A DNA stretch of 64,000 bases from an uncultured Eubacterium sp. (lineage in GTDB: Bacteria; Bacillota; Clostridia; Lachnospirales; Lachnospiraceae), in the NCBI GenBank assembly GCA_910584875.1, contig CAJUDA010000005.1:62001-126000 (forward strand), given 5' to 3'. The position numbers were made by a program, and so were the translations under genes. The notes below the pieces were generated by a model, which saw only the letters and a program-made list of their open reading frames with translations, had not been told where the DNA came from and searched no databases. Positions 1 to 8,819 of the stretch are shown here, in pieces; the stretch's first letter is position 1, and each line of letters starts with the position of its first letter.

Positions 1-2064
1 TGATGCCTTTGTTTCCTGCTCCAGCAGTTCAAGGTCTTTGATGTCTACCATGGAGCGGAGGATCCCCATCTGGACGTAACATTTGCCCTTGTTGTCCGGT
101 TCGGTGCTGACCGTCCCTTTCACGCCCATGGAATGAACCATGACAATGTCGCCCGGTTTCAGTTTATCCGGCGCTTTTCCCCGCGGTTTTTTCGTCTCGG
201 GCATCGAGAGCTTACTGCCTGTTTTGTCCAGTTCTTCCCGGAGTGCGGCACGTTCTTTTTCCATTTCCTTTGTCATGCCGGAGTCATTCATCCATTTATT
301 GTATTTGCGTATCGACTCATCCGCCATATCTTTTGCTTTCTGCAGGATTTCATTGGCTTCCTCATTGGCGCGGCGCATTATTTTTTCTTTCGCCTGGTCA
401 ATGCGCTCATTTTTTGCGATCAGCTTCTGCTTATAATGTTCCGCTTCTTCGCGGATCTTTTTCGCCTTTTCCCGTTCCTGTTCCGCTTTTGTACGCGCCT
501 CTTCCAGTCCCGTCACGACGTCTTCAAACTGTCTGGCGTCTGTATCGACCAGCTGTCTGGCAGCGTGAATGATATCGTCTGACAGTCCCAGCTTACCCGA
601 GATGGCAAACGCATTACTCTTGCCGGGCACTCCCACCAGAAGCCGATAGGTTGGCTGCAGGGAAGCGACGTCAAACTCACAGGAGGCATTTTCCACACCC
701 TCTGTCTGCAGGGCATAGAGCTTCAGCTCACTGTAATGGGTCGTCGCCATCGCCGTAACGTTCCGGCTGTGCAGATTGTCGAGGATCGCGATGGCAAGCG
801 CCGCCCCTTCCGTGGGATCCGTCCCCGCCCCCAGTTCATCAAAGAGGGTAAGGGTCTTTTTGTTGGCACGTTTCAGTATATAGACAGTGTTCACCATATG
901 GGAGGAAAAGGTACTGAGACTCTGCTCGATACTCTGCTCATCCCCGATGTCAGCATAGACTTCCTCGTACACCCGGAGATGGGAATGGTCATACGCCGGG
1001 ATATGCAGACCCGCCTGTCCCATCAGCGTAAACAGTCCCACTGTTTTTAACGATACCGTTTTTCCACCGGTGTTTGGTCCCGTGATGATGAGCAGGTCAT
1101 ATTCCCTGCCGAGGCTCACATCAATGGGTACAACCGTATCTTTCGGGATCAGCGGATGCCGCCCTTTTTTGATCTGGATATATTCCTGATCAAAAAGAGG
1201 TTCGCTTCCCTGCATTTTTTTCGATAATCCGGCTTTGGCAAATATGAAATCAAGCTCTGCCAGAAGCAGCACGTCCCGCTGGAGGTCTTCCGTATAGGGC
1301 GCCGCCAGGGCGCTGAGAGACGACAGGATTTTTTCGATTTCCTCCTGCTCCTTCATGGCAAGCTCGGCAAGTTCATTGTTCAGCTTGACGATCGCCATCG
1401 GCTCGATAAAAAAGGTAGACCCGGTGGCGCTCTGGTCATGGATCATACCAGGAAATGTGGATTTGTATTCCTGTTTCACCGGCAGGCAGTACCTGCCATT
1501 GCGCATAGTGACGATATTGTCCCGCAGCATGGAGGCAGAAGATGTCATCGTGGCATTCAGCTGTTCCCGTATCCGGTCGCCTGCGGACTTGATGGAACGG
1601 CGGATCCGTTTCAGTTCCGGGCTGGCATCATCCGCCATCTCTTCCGGGCTGATGATGCAGCGGCTGATCTCCCGGCGAAGGTCCGGCAGATCTGTGAGGC
1701 TGGCAAAACGGCCGGATAGAGAATCCTTCAGCTCCTCATCCTTGCGGTCATATTCGGCTGCGCCTCTGGCGATCTCCAGACAGCGGCAGAGATCCAGCAG
1801 TTCCCCCATACCGAGGATTCCTCCCTTTTCCAGAGGGATCAGACACGGACGGATATCTTTCAGTCCATGAAACGACAGTTTCCCCCATTTGAAAAGGCGC
1901 ATCAGTGCGTGGGAGGTCTCTGACTGCCATGCGATGATCTCTGACCGGTCAGAGGAAGGCAGCAGGTGTCGCGCACTCTCTTTGCCTAAGGATGAGTCTG
2001 CTTCTTCTGCCAGCATATCTATGATCTTGTCATATTCTAATGTCTTTAATACTTTTTTGTTCAC
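1..2064 (-). CDS. mutS2: MutS2 family DNA-binding ATPase (3' part outside window)
   Basis: MutS2 is an ATPase that binds branched DNA or collided ribosomes; it suppresses recombination or takes part in ribosome rescue depending on species. The gene reads leftward from a GTG at 2064 (protein begins MNKKVLKTLEYDKIIDMLAE, the usual MutS2 N-terminus) and stays open for 688 codons to the window edge. The Walker A motif GPNTGGKTVSLKT starts near residue 329. Family members are about 780-790 residues, so roughly the last 100 residues, including the Smr nuclease domain, lie outside. A ggatagg-like ribosome site precedes the GTG. The leader of about 77 nt carries one copy of the dispersed hairpin described below. 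Promoter and GTG start are my inference. Confidence 0.93.
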   Translation of the reverse strand, partial: MNKKVLKTLEYDKIIDMLAEEADSSLGKESARHLLPSSDRSEIIAWQSETSHALMRLFKWGKLSFHGLKDIRPCLIPLEKGGILGMGELLDLCRCLEIARGAAEYDRKDEELKDSLSGRFASLTDLPDLRREISRCIISPEEMADDASPELKRIRRSIKSAGDRIREQLNATMTSSASMLRDNIVTMRNGRYCLPVKQEYKSTFPGMIHDQSATGSTFFIEPMAIVKLNNELAELAMKEQEEIEKILSSLSALAAPYTEDLQRDVLLLAELDFIFAKAGLSKKMQGSEPLFDQEYIQIKKGRHPLIPKDTVVPIDVSLGREYDLLIITGPNTGGKTVSLKTVGLFTLMGQAGLHIPAYDHSHLRVYEEVYADIGDEQSIEQSLSTFSSHMVNTVYILKRANKKTLTLFDELGAGTDPTEGAALAIAILDNLHSRNVTAMATTHYSELKLYALQTEGVENASCEFDVASLQPTYRLLVGVPGKSNAFAISGKLGLSDDIIHAARQLVDTDARQFEDVVTGLEEARTKAEQEREKAKKIREEAEHYKQKLIAKNERIDQAKEKIMRRANEEANEILQKAKDMADESIRKYNKWMNDSGMTKEMEKERAALREELDKTGSKLSMPETKKPRGKAPDKLKPGDIVMVHSMGVKGTVSTEPDNKGKCYVQMGILRSMVDIKDLELLEQETKAS

Positions 2065-2093
2065 GATTATCCCTATCCTTATCTTAGCTGGGC

Positions 2094-2113
2094 GGCGTCA
2101 ATTTGAACCCGCC
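2094..2113 (-). repeat. Dispersed hairpin element, copy A (mutS2 leader)
   Basis: The core GGCGGGTTCAAATTGACGCC (minus strand) matches copies at 20150-20169 (18 of 20) and 58787-58806 (17 of 20). The inner GGCG/CGCC can pair around a 12-base loop; the outer stem is degraded compared with the other copies. It lies in the 5' leader of mutS2, in sense orientation for that transcript. Confidence 0.55.
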
Positions 2114-2147
2114 GTTAAGCTATACAACCATTAACGTTACAGGTTTC

Positions 2148-2176
2148 ATTGTACAATAGATATGGTAATTTTGCAA
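2148..2176 (-). promoter_or_regulatory. Predicted sigma-A promoter of mutS2
   Basis: On the minus strand TTGCAA (2176-2171), a 17-bp spacer and TACAAT (2153-2148). It predicts a transcript starting near 2141 with a leader of about 77 nt. Confidence 0.6.
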
Positions 2177-2212
2177 TCAATCGTTTGAATGCCGGGTGCA
2201 ACGAAACAATAC

Positions 2213-2241
2213 TTGCATTTAAAGCCAAATCCCAGTAAAAT
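2213..2241 (+). promoter_or_regulatory. Predicted sigma-A promoter of the yhaM-like gene
   Basis: TTGCAT (2213-2218), a 17-bp spacer and TAAAAT (2236-2241), about 58 bp before the start codon at 2299. It is divergent from the mutS2 promoter. Confidence 0.5.
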
Positions 2242-2298
2242 AAAAGAGAATCGATAGAATCGGAATGCTGCAGGCAGTATTCCGGATAGGGGGACATT

Positions 2299-3243
2299 AT
2301 GAATTATTTAAGTGATTACCGCGAGGGGGAGAAGTTTACCGGCACCTATCTTTGCAAACAGAAACAGGTGCTGAAGACAAAAGCAGGGAAAACGTATTAT
2401 TCTCTCACCTTACAGGATAAAACAGGGACAGCGGACGGGAAAATATGGGATCTGAATAACGGTATTGCCGACTTCGATTCCATGGACTATATCCACTGTG
2501 AGGGTATGGTGACCAGCTTTCAGGGAAACCTGCAGATGAATATTTCCCGCGTGCGAAGGAGTGATGAGGGAGAATATGATCCGGCGGATTATGTGCCGTC
2601 CACGGATAAGGATATCACGCAGATGTTCAGCGATATTATGAAATATGTGGCAAGCGTTCAGAATAAGTATCTGAAGCAGATCCTGGAGATGTACTTTGTG
2701 GAAAACAAAGAATTTATCAAAGAATTTAAGAAACATTCTGCGGCAAAAAGCGTCCATCATGGATTTCTTGGCGGACTCCTCGAGCACACGCTGAGTGTCA
2801 CAAATATGTGCCAGTATTTTGCCGATCATTATCCGATGATCAACCGGGATCTGCTGATCACGGCGGCACTGTTCCACGATATGGGAAAAATCCAGGAAAT
2901 CTCGGATTTCCCACAGAATGATTATACCGATGACGGACAGATGTTAGGTCATATCTACATAGGCGCCCGTGCCATGGAGGATGCCGCGGCGAAGATCCCT
3001 GGCTTTCCCGCCAAACTGAAAAATGAGCTGGTACACTGTATCCTGTCCCACCACGGCAAGCTGGAGTTTGGTTCGCCCAAAGTACCGGCGATCATGGAGG
3101 CGATGGCGCTCCATCTGGCAGATAATGCCGACGCCAAACTGCAGACTCTGACGGAGGTCTTTCACCAGGCGGGAAACAATATGGGCTGGCTTGGCTACAA
3201 CCGTATGTTTGAGAGCAACCTGCGGAAGACCAGTAACACATAA
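2299..3243 (+). CDS. yhaM: YhaM-like 3'-5' exoribonuclease (OB-fold + HD domain)
   Basis: The 314-residue protein has the architecture of YhaM/CBF1, a cytoplasmic metal-dependent 3'-5' exonuclease that trims RNA or single-stranded DNA. Residues about 12-90 form an OB-fold nucleic-acid binding domain. An HD phosphohydrolase domain follows, with LLEHTLS around H163, the HD pair in LFHDMGK (H193/D194), ILSHHG, and a late aspartate in LADNADAK. Length agrees with B. subtilis YhaM (314). The start has a gggggac-type ribosome site 7-8 nt upstream. Family assignment is secure; the in vivo substrate is inferred. Confidence 0.88.
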   Translation: MNYLSDYREGEKFTGTYLCKQKQVLKTKAGKTYYSLTLQDKTGTADGKIWDLNNGIADFDSMDYIHCEGMVTSFQGNLQMNISRVRRSDEGEYDPADYVPSTDKDITQMFSDIMKYVASVQNKYLKQILEMYFVENKEFIKEFKKHSAAKSVHHGFLGGLLEHTLSVTNMCQYFADHYPMINRDLLITAALFHDMGKIQEISDFPQNDYTDDGQMLGHIYIGARAMEDAAAKIPGFPAKLKNELVHCILSHHGKLEFGSPKVPAIMEAMALHLADNADAKLQTLTEVFHQAGNNMGWLGYNRMFESNLRKTSNT

Positions 3244-3313
3244 ATGATCAAATTGCCGCCAGGCACAATGAAAAGTAAGGATTTGTTGTAAGAAGCGGCG
3301 GAATGAGTGAGAA

Positions 3314-4720
3314 ATGAATTGGAAAAAGAATGAAGAGATCACGATCGTGATCGATGATCTGGGTAATAACGGGGAGGGGATCGGTCATGCAGACGGCTAT
3401 ACTCTCTTTGTCAAGGGCGCACTGCCGGGTGAAAAGGTCCGCGTGCGCATGATGAAACAGAAAAAGTACTACGGCTATGCCCGTCTGCAGCAGATCCTGA
3501 CGCCCTCTCCTGACCGTCAGACGCCGCTGTGTCCCGTGGCATCCGCCTGCGGCGGCTGCTCGTTGCAGCACCTCAGCTACAATAAGCAGCTTGCCTATAA
3601 GGAAAAGAAGGTTCGTGACTGTCTGGAGAGAATCGGCGGTCTCGATCTGTCAGAGGTGGAATGGCTGCCCGTCCTCGGCATGGAGGATCCGTGGCACTAC
3701 CGAAACAAAGCGCAGTTTCCAGTGAGAAAGGATAAGTCCGGCAGTCCGGTCACGGGGTTTTTTGCCGGACACAGCCACCATCTGATCCCCGTGGATGCGT
3801 GCCGCATCCAGCATCCAGCCATCAATGAAGTGGTGTCGCATATCCTTGGTTTTATGCGGGATTTTCACATCCCTGCCTATGAGGAGGAACAGCACAAGGG
3901 ACTGGTGCGCCATATTTATGTGCGCCGTGGTCACCACACCGGACAGATCATGGTCTGCCTTGTGGTAAATGGACCATCTCTGCCGTATGTAGAAGAACTG
4001 ACTGCCCGGCTCCGTGAGATCGCGGGGATGACCAGTATCTGCATGAACATCAATAAGAAAAGGACAAATGTGATCCTGGGACCGCAGATGCGTCCGCTCT
4101 GGGGACCACTTTATATTGAAGATACGATCGGTGATATCCGTTTCCGGATTTCCCCGCAGTCGTTTTACCAGGTCAATCCGGTGCAGACAGCAAGGCTGTA
4201 TGAGACAGCCCTTTCTTTTGCTGATCTGAAAGGAGATGAGACGGTATGGGATCTGTATTGCGGGATCGGTACGATCTCGCTGCTTTTTGCCAGAGAGCTG
4301 GAGCGGAGGGGACAGGATGGATCCAGTCTGCCTGTGGGGAAAGTCTGTGGAGTGGAGATCGTACCGGAGGCAATCGAAAATGCAAAGGAAAACGCACGGA
4401 GCAATGGCATCACTAATGCGGATTTTTACTGTGGGGCGGCGGAGACCGTCGTGCCGGAACTGGTGAGTCAGAGGAAGGAAAGGGTGGATGTGGTCGTCCT
4501 GGATCCGCCCAGGAAGGGATGCGATGCCATCCTCCTGGATACGGTGGTGCAGATGGCGCCGGAGAAGATCGTGTATGTGAGCTGTGACCCGGCGACACTG
4601 GCGAGAGATGTGAAGGTGCTGGGGGAGAAGGGCTATGAGGTGAGGAAGGTGAGAGTGTGCGATATGTTCCCGCAGGGGGGGAATACAGAATGCTGTGTAA
4701 AATTATGTCGGATAGGGTGA
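3314..4720 (+). CDS. rlmD: 23S rRNA (uracil-C5) methyltransferase, RlmD/RlmCD (RumA) family
   Basis: It methylates C5 of uridine in 23S rRNA using S-adenosylmethionine; Firmicute members (RlmCD) may modify two sites. The 468-residue protein has an N-terminal TRAM domain (about 8-62), a 4Fe-4S cluster motif C73-x5-C79-x2-C82 with a fourth cysteine near 161, the SAM-binding DLYCGIGTISLLFA, the VLDPPRKGCD motif and the nucleophile region YVSCDPATLARD. The ribosome site is weak. Its 3' end is GC-rich and the next gene begins 37 bp on with much lower GC, so this looks like the left boundary of an inserted block. Confidence 0.9.
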   Translation: MNWKKNEEITIVIDDLGNNGEGIGHADGYTLFVKGALPGEKVRVRMMKQKKYYGYARLQQILTPSPDRQTPLCPVASACGGCSLQHLSYNKQLAYKEKKVRDCLERIGGLDLSEVEWLPVLGMEDPWHYRNKAQFPVRKDKSGSPVTGFFAGHSHHLIPVDACRIQHPAINEVVSHILGFMRDFHIPAYEEEQHKGLVRHIYVRRGHHTGQIMVCLVVNGPSLPYVEELTARLREIAGMTSICMNINKKRTNVILGPQMRPLWGPLYIEDTIGDIRFRISPQSFYQVNPVQTARLYETALSFADLKGDETVWDLYCGIGTISLLFARELERRGQDGSSLPVGKVCGVEIVPEAIENAKENARSNGITNADFYCGAAETVVPELVSQRKERVDVVVLDPPRKGCDAILLDTVVQMAPEKIVYVSCDPATLARDVKVLGEKGYEVRKVRVCDMFPQGGNTECCVKLCRIG

Positions 4721-4757
4721 AATGAAACTGCATAAAAGACGAGAAGGAGGAAAAATA

Positions 4758-6542
4758 ATGTCAACAACGATAGAAGTTAACAAAGAGAGCGTAGAAGTTC
4801 TTCTGGGGAGTGGAAAAACAAAACCATTTGTAATTCCAGAGTATCAGCGACCATATGCATGGACAGATGAACAGGTTGAGACTCTTTTTGAAGATTTATG
4901 GGAATTTACAGTTACAAGTGGCGGCACTGAGAGAGATGGATCATATTTTCTTGGAAGTGTTGTTGCTTATGAAAATGAAGATGGCGAGCAGGAAATTATT
5001 GATGGACAGCAGCGAATTACTTCTTTGTTCCTTCTGCTTCGGGCTATTTATACGAAATTAGTAGCGACACCAGAGTCGGAGAGGACTGCAGAAGCAAAAA
5101 ACTTTATTAAAAAAATTGAACCAGCTATCTGGAGGACAAACAAACTGACCGGTACGGTAGATTATAAAAATATCCTTTTGACTTCGTGTGTTATAAATAA
5201 CGATGGTAACGAGATTCTTCGTTCAATACTGGAGACTGGAAAAACGGATGAGAATGCTAAAGATAACTATTCTAAGAATTATCGATCTTTCCAGGAGTTA
5301 TTTGATAAGCATTCGACGGAAAATCCGCTTATGGTTTATCAGTTTATTTATGCACTTTTGAATCAGGCAATTTTATTACCAATTACTGCGGATACTCAGG
5401 ATACTGCGCTGACTATTTTTTCAACATTGAATGATAGGGGATTACCCCTTTCTGATGCAGATATTTTCAAAGCAAAAATTTATAATCAGTTGGAGGTAAA
5501 CGAAAAGAAAGACTTTATAGAACGATGGAAGGAATTGGACGAACAGGCGGCAGAGGCTGGTGAAAGTATTCAGCAACTCTTCTATTACAATATGTTTTAC
5601 TTTCGCGCATTGGAGCAGGACACCAAAACAACTACTCCCGGTGTACGAAAATATTATGCGGCAAATAAATTTGAAAGATTGTATAAGACTGGTTTGCTGG
5701 ATTTGCTGTTTGTGATATTAAATTTGTGGAAAGTTGTAAACAAAGGTGAAGAAATCGAGCATGAGGCTTGGTCTAAGAATACAAAAATTAGGAAATCCCT
5801 AGATATCCTGAGTTCATATCCGAATGAATTCTGGAAATATCCAGTTGTCATTTATTATGTCTGTTATCGTAATGAAGAGGGATTTGAGGTGAAGTTTGAT
5901 CTGTTTCTTAATAAACTTATAATGGAATTGATGACAAAGTATCTGCTTATTCCTACAATTAATGCTGTTAAGCCAGATATCCTGAAATTGAATTCAGCCA
6001 TAATAGCGTCAGATACACCCAAATTCGACTTTAAGGATATTGATACAAGCCAGTTGGAAATGCGGATTCAGAATCCAAATAGAAATGTTGTACGTATGCT
6101 GCTAAAGACACTGGCATATGAGCAACAGGATACACTTCTTCCAGAGCGTTGGGAAATTGAACATATTTTTCCTAAGAAGTGGCAGACGAATTATTTTCCT
6201 GATGTATCTGACGAAATAATTAAAGAAAAGATTGAACATATAGGCAATAAGCTTCCATTTGAAAAGAAATTGAATATTGTAGCTGGTAATGGATACTTTG
6301 GCAGGAAGAAAAAAGAATACGCTGCTTCTGAAATTACGATTACTAAGAAAATGGGTACATCAGATATAATAGAATGGGGTATGGATTCCATTATGAAGAG
6401 GGATATCCGTATATCTGATTCTATTATGGCTGTTTTATCTAAGTGGAATGATAACTACCTGAATGCTTCAAATAATGAAGAAGAACCATCTGAGGAAGAT
6501 TTGGCCCGTATTGAAGAATTTAAGAAGAAGGGTTGGATTTAG
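4758..6542 (+). CDS. DUF262 + DUF1524 protein (GmrSD-like nuclease), solitary
   Basis: A 594-residue protein. The DUF262 part is seen in FVIPEYQRPYAWT and the diagnostic IIDGQQR motif (about residues 81-86); DUF262 is a ParB/sulfiredoxin-like nucleotide-binding fold. The C-terminal DUF1524 part has an HNH-like active site, WEIEHIFPKKWQ (about 465). Fused DUF262-DUF1524 proteins include type IV restriction enzymes that cut glucosylated or otherwise modified phage DNA (GmrSD) and the BrxU family. The start at 4758 was chosen because aaggagg lies 8 nt before it; an ATG at 4722 has no ribosome site. Codons are AT-rich, unlike rlmD. Antiphage function is inferred from the family and neighbours. 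Confidence 0.82.
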   Translation: MSTTIEVNKESVEVLLGSGKTKPFVIPEYQRPYAWTDEQVETLFEDLWEFTVTSGGTERDGSYFLGSVVAYENEDGEQEIIDGQQRITSLFLLLRAIYTKLVATPESERTAEAKNFIKKIEPAIWRTNKLTGTVDYKNILLTSCVINNDGNEILRSILETGKTDENAKDNYSKNYRSFQELFDKHSTENPLMVYQFIYALLNQAILLPITADTQDTALTIFSTLNDRGLPLSDADIFKAKIYNQLEVNEKKDFIERWKELDEQAAEAGESIQQLFYYNMFYFRALEQDTKTTTPGVRKYYAANKFERLYKTGLLDLLFVILNLWKVVNKGEEIEHEAWSKNTKIRKSLDILSSYPNEFWKYPVVIYYVCYRNEEGFEVKFDLFLNKLIMELMTKYLLIPTINAVKPDILKLNSAIIASDTPKFDFKDIDTSQLEMRIQNPNRNVVRMLLKTLAYEQQDTLLPERWEIEHIFPKKWQTNYFPDVSDEIIKEKIEHIGNKLPFEKKLNIVAGNGYFGRKKKEYAASEITITKKMGTSDIIEWGMDSIMKRDIRISDSIMAVLSKWNDNYLNASNNEEEPSEEDLARIEEFKKKGWI

Positions 6543-6596
6543 GGGAGAAATTTTATTTGCAGAAAAGTATAATATCAAAAAATAGAGGTTGATTAT

Positions 6597-7033
6597 ATGG
6601 CAGATGTATTAACAAAAGAGCAGCGGCGTAAGAATATGAAAAATATACATGGAAAAGATACAAAAATTGAAATTACATTAAGAAAAGCTTTATGGAGTAA
6701 GGGATACCGGTATCGCAAGAATTATAAAAAACTTCCTGGCAAGCCAGATATAGTTTTGACAAGGTATAAGATAGCAATTTTTTGTGATGGAGAATTCTTT
6801 CACGGAAAGGATTGGGAAGTATTGAAACCAAAATTGGAGAGAGGCAATAACAGTGAATTCTGGATTAGTAAAATATCTCGTAACAGAGAGCGGGATGATG
6901 AAATAAACAAGAGATTGTTGTTTGAAGGCTGGACGGTTATCCGGTTTTGGGGCGATGATATAAAAAACATACAGATGAATGTGTGAGAGTGGTAGAAGAG
7001 ACAATTTTTGATATGGCTATGCATGGTTGTTGA
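6597..7033 (+). pseudogene. vsr: Very-short-patch repair endonuclease (Vsr), frameshifted near the C-terminus
   Basis: Vsr nicks next to T:G mismatches produced by deamination of 5-methylcytosine and normally accompanies a cytosine methyltransferase. The reading frame starts with MADVLTKEQRRKNMKNIHGK and contains GKPDIVL (catalytic Asp), AIFCDGEFFHGKDW and SKISRNRERD. It stops early after WGDDIKNIQMNV (stop ending at 6986). If one A is added to the six-A run near 6962-6967, the frame continues as DIKKHTDECVRVVEETIFDM and ends at 7033, which is the normal end of this family. It is therefore either a real indel or a sequencing error. The catalytic core precedes the shift. Confidence 0.8.
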
Positions 7034-7066
7034 AGCATTTAAAGAGAAAGATGGTGAGCTCTAAGT

Positions 7067-7728
7067 ATGAGAATAAAATATGAAGCAATAGATATATTTT
7101 CTGGATGTGGTGGAGTGTCATGTGGACTTTCTTTGGCGGGATTTAAAGTTAAATCAGCAGTAGAAATAGAAAAGAATGCTGTAGATATATATTTGAACTA
7201 TGTTCCGTTAAGCAAAGTAAAAGTGTTAAATAAGGATGTATGTAATTTAAGTGGTGAACAAGTTTTGAAAGCAGCAAAAATTAAAAAAGATGATATTTAT
7301 TTGCTGGTTGTCCACCTTGTCAGAATTTTTCTAGACAAAATCCGTTAAATAGGGAAAAATCTGATGAAGACAGGAAGAAATTATTATTTGAATTTTTGCG
7401 ATTAATTGAAGAGATTTTGCCGCCTTTTATTTTGATGGAAAATGTTCCGGGCATAAAGACGGATTTTAATAATGCTATATTAAGTGAATTTTTGCAGCGA
7501 TTGAAAGCGAAATTTTCTTTGGGTGTTGCCAGATATAATATACAGGAATTATCTGATGATGAGAATAGAAATAATGCTATAAATGATTTGAAAATGGCAG
7601 TTCCTAAGTTGAAGCTGATTTCTAAAGATGACAGTCTTGTGGAAGATGTTGAAAAATTTATTCAATTAAAAAATAAGGAACAATTCAATATACTTGTGAA
7701 TCGCCTTAGAAAAGATTTGTATAAATAA
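7067..7728 (+). pseudogene. DNA (cytosine-5) methyltransferase, frameshifted and truncated
   Basis: Motif I is present (EAIDIFSGCGGVSCGLSLAG). Near 7303 the frame breaks: the first frame ends at 7348, but a one-base shift restores AGCPPCQNFSRQNPLN, the PCQ catalytic-loop motif IV, and then PPFILMENVPG (motif VI, ENV). After SEFLQRLKAKF the protein no longer resembles a methyltransferase; the target-recognition region and motifs VIII-X are missing. The last 70 or so residues (from about 7515) look like the tail of another, unidentified protein. So the gene carries a frameshift plus a deletion or fusion, and the enzyme should be inactive. It follows vsr, its normal partner. Confidence 0.8.
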
Positions 7729-7768
7729 AACATAGGGAAATTTTTGTGTAGATTAGTGGAGGGATTTT

Positions 7769-8800
7769 ATGGATGAAATATTTTATAATGAAATTAAAAA
7801 GATTTTAATATCTGCAAGAAATAAAGTCTATCAAACAGCTAATTTTGCAATGGTCGAAGCCTACTGGAATATAGGAAAATCAATCATAGAAGAACAGGGC
7901 GGAAAGGATAAGGCAGAGTATGGGACAGGATTGCTAAAAGAGTTGTCAAAGCAAATGACAAAAGATTTTGGTAAGGGCTTTACTGTTACCAATTTGAAAA
8001 ATATGCGGCAGTTTTATTTGACGTTCCCAAATGGCTACGCACTGCGTAGCGAATTGAGTTGGACGCATTATCGACTTCTTATGCGGGTTGAAAATGAAAA
8101 TGCACGAGAATTTTATATGCAGGAGGCTGTAAAATCACAATGGAGCACCAGACAGCTTGAACGTCAGATAAATTCTTTCTTTTATGAAAGATTACTATCC
8201 AGTAAAAACAAGGAACAGGTTGCGGAAGAGATTCAAACATTAGAGCCTGCTAAAAAACCAGAGGACATTATTCGTGATCCATATGTTTTGGAGTTTCTTG
8301 GTTTAAGTCCCAGTGATGATTTTTATGAAAGTGATTTGGAACAGGCATTAATTACTCATTTGCAAAAATTTCTATTAGAGCTTGGAAGGGGATTTTCGTT
8401 TGTTGCCAGACAGAAACGGATTACTTTTGATGGGCGGCATTTTAGGATTGATCTTGTATTCTATAACTATATCTTAAAATGCTTTGTTCTTATAGATTTA
8501 AAAGTTGGGGATTTAACACATCAAGATATAGGACAGATGCAAATGTATGTTCATTATTATGAGCGGGAACTTATGAATGAAGGAGATAATCCACCTATTG
8601 GCATTGTGTTATGTGCAGATAAAAGTGAATCTGTGGTTAAGTATACATTGCCCGAAAACGAAACACAGATTTTTGCCTCGAAATATAAATTATATTTGCC
8701 GAGTGAGGAGGAACTATTGAGAGAATTAAATCAGGAATATAAAGCATTAGAAGATGGAAAGATAGAGAGAAAAAATATTGGTGATATAGAAAATAATTAA
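7769..8800 (+). CDS. DUF1016 family PDDEXK nuclease (YhcG-like)
   Basis: The 343-residue protein has the DUF1016 N-terminal domain (VEAYWNIGKSIIEEQ, LSKQMTKDFGKGFT, NLKNMRQFY) and the C-terminal PDDEXK-type nuclease domain (about 170-330), including HFRIDLVFYNYILKCFVLIDLK, which supplies the acidic and Lys catalytic residues, then GQMQMYVHYY. YhcG-like proteins are often found inside restriction-modification or other defence loci and are thought to be Holliday-junction-resolvase-like nucleases. The gene is intact with a ggaggg ribosome site. It sits between two broken genes, so it may be the survivor of a larger restriction locus; no methyltransferase or specificity gene remains beside it. 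Confidence 0.82.
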   Translation: MDEIFYNEIKKILISARNKVYQTANFAMVEAYWNIGKSIIEEQGGKDKAEYGTGLLKELSKQMTKDFGKGFTVTNLKNMRQFYLTFPNGYALRSELSWTHYRLLMRVENENAREFYMQEAVKSQWSTRQLERQINSFFYERLLSSKNKEQVAEEIQTLEPAKKPEDIIRDPYVLEFLGLSPSDDFYESDLEQALITHLQKFLLELGRGFSFVARQKRITFDGRHFRIDLVFYNYILKCFVLIDLKVGDLTHQDIGQMQMYVHYYERELMNEGDNPPIGIVLCADKSESVVKYTLPENETQIFASKYKLYLPSEEELLRELNQEYKALEDGKIERKNIGDIENN

Positions 8801-8819
8801 ATTTTGCATCAGGGTGGTG

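Noticed and set aside
3245..3260. TCAAATTGCCGCC after the yhaM-like gene, similar to half of the hairpin core
   Set aside because: The GGCGGG half is missing and no stem forms.
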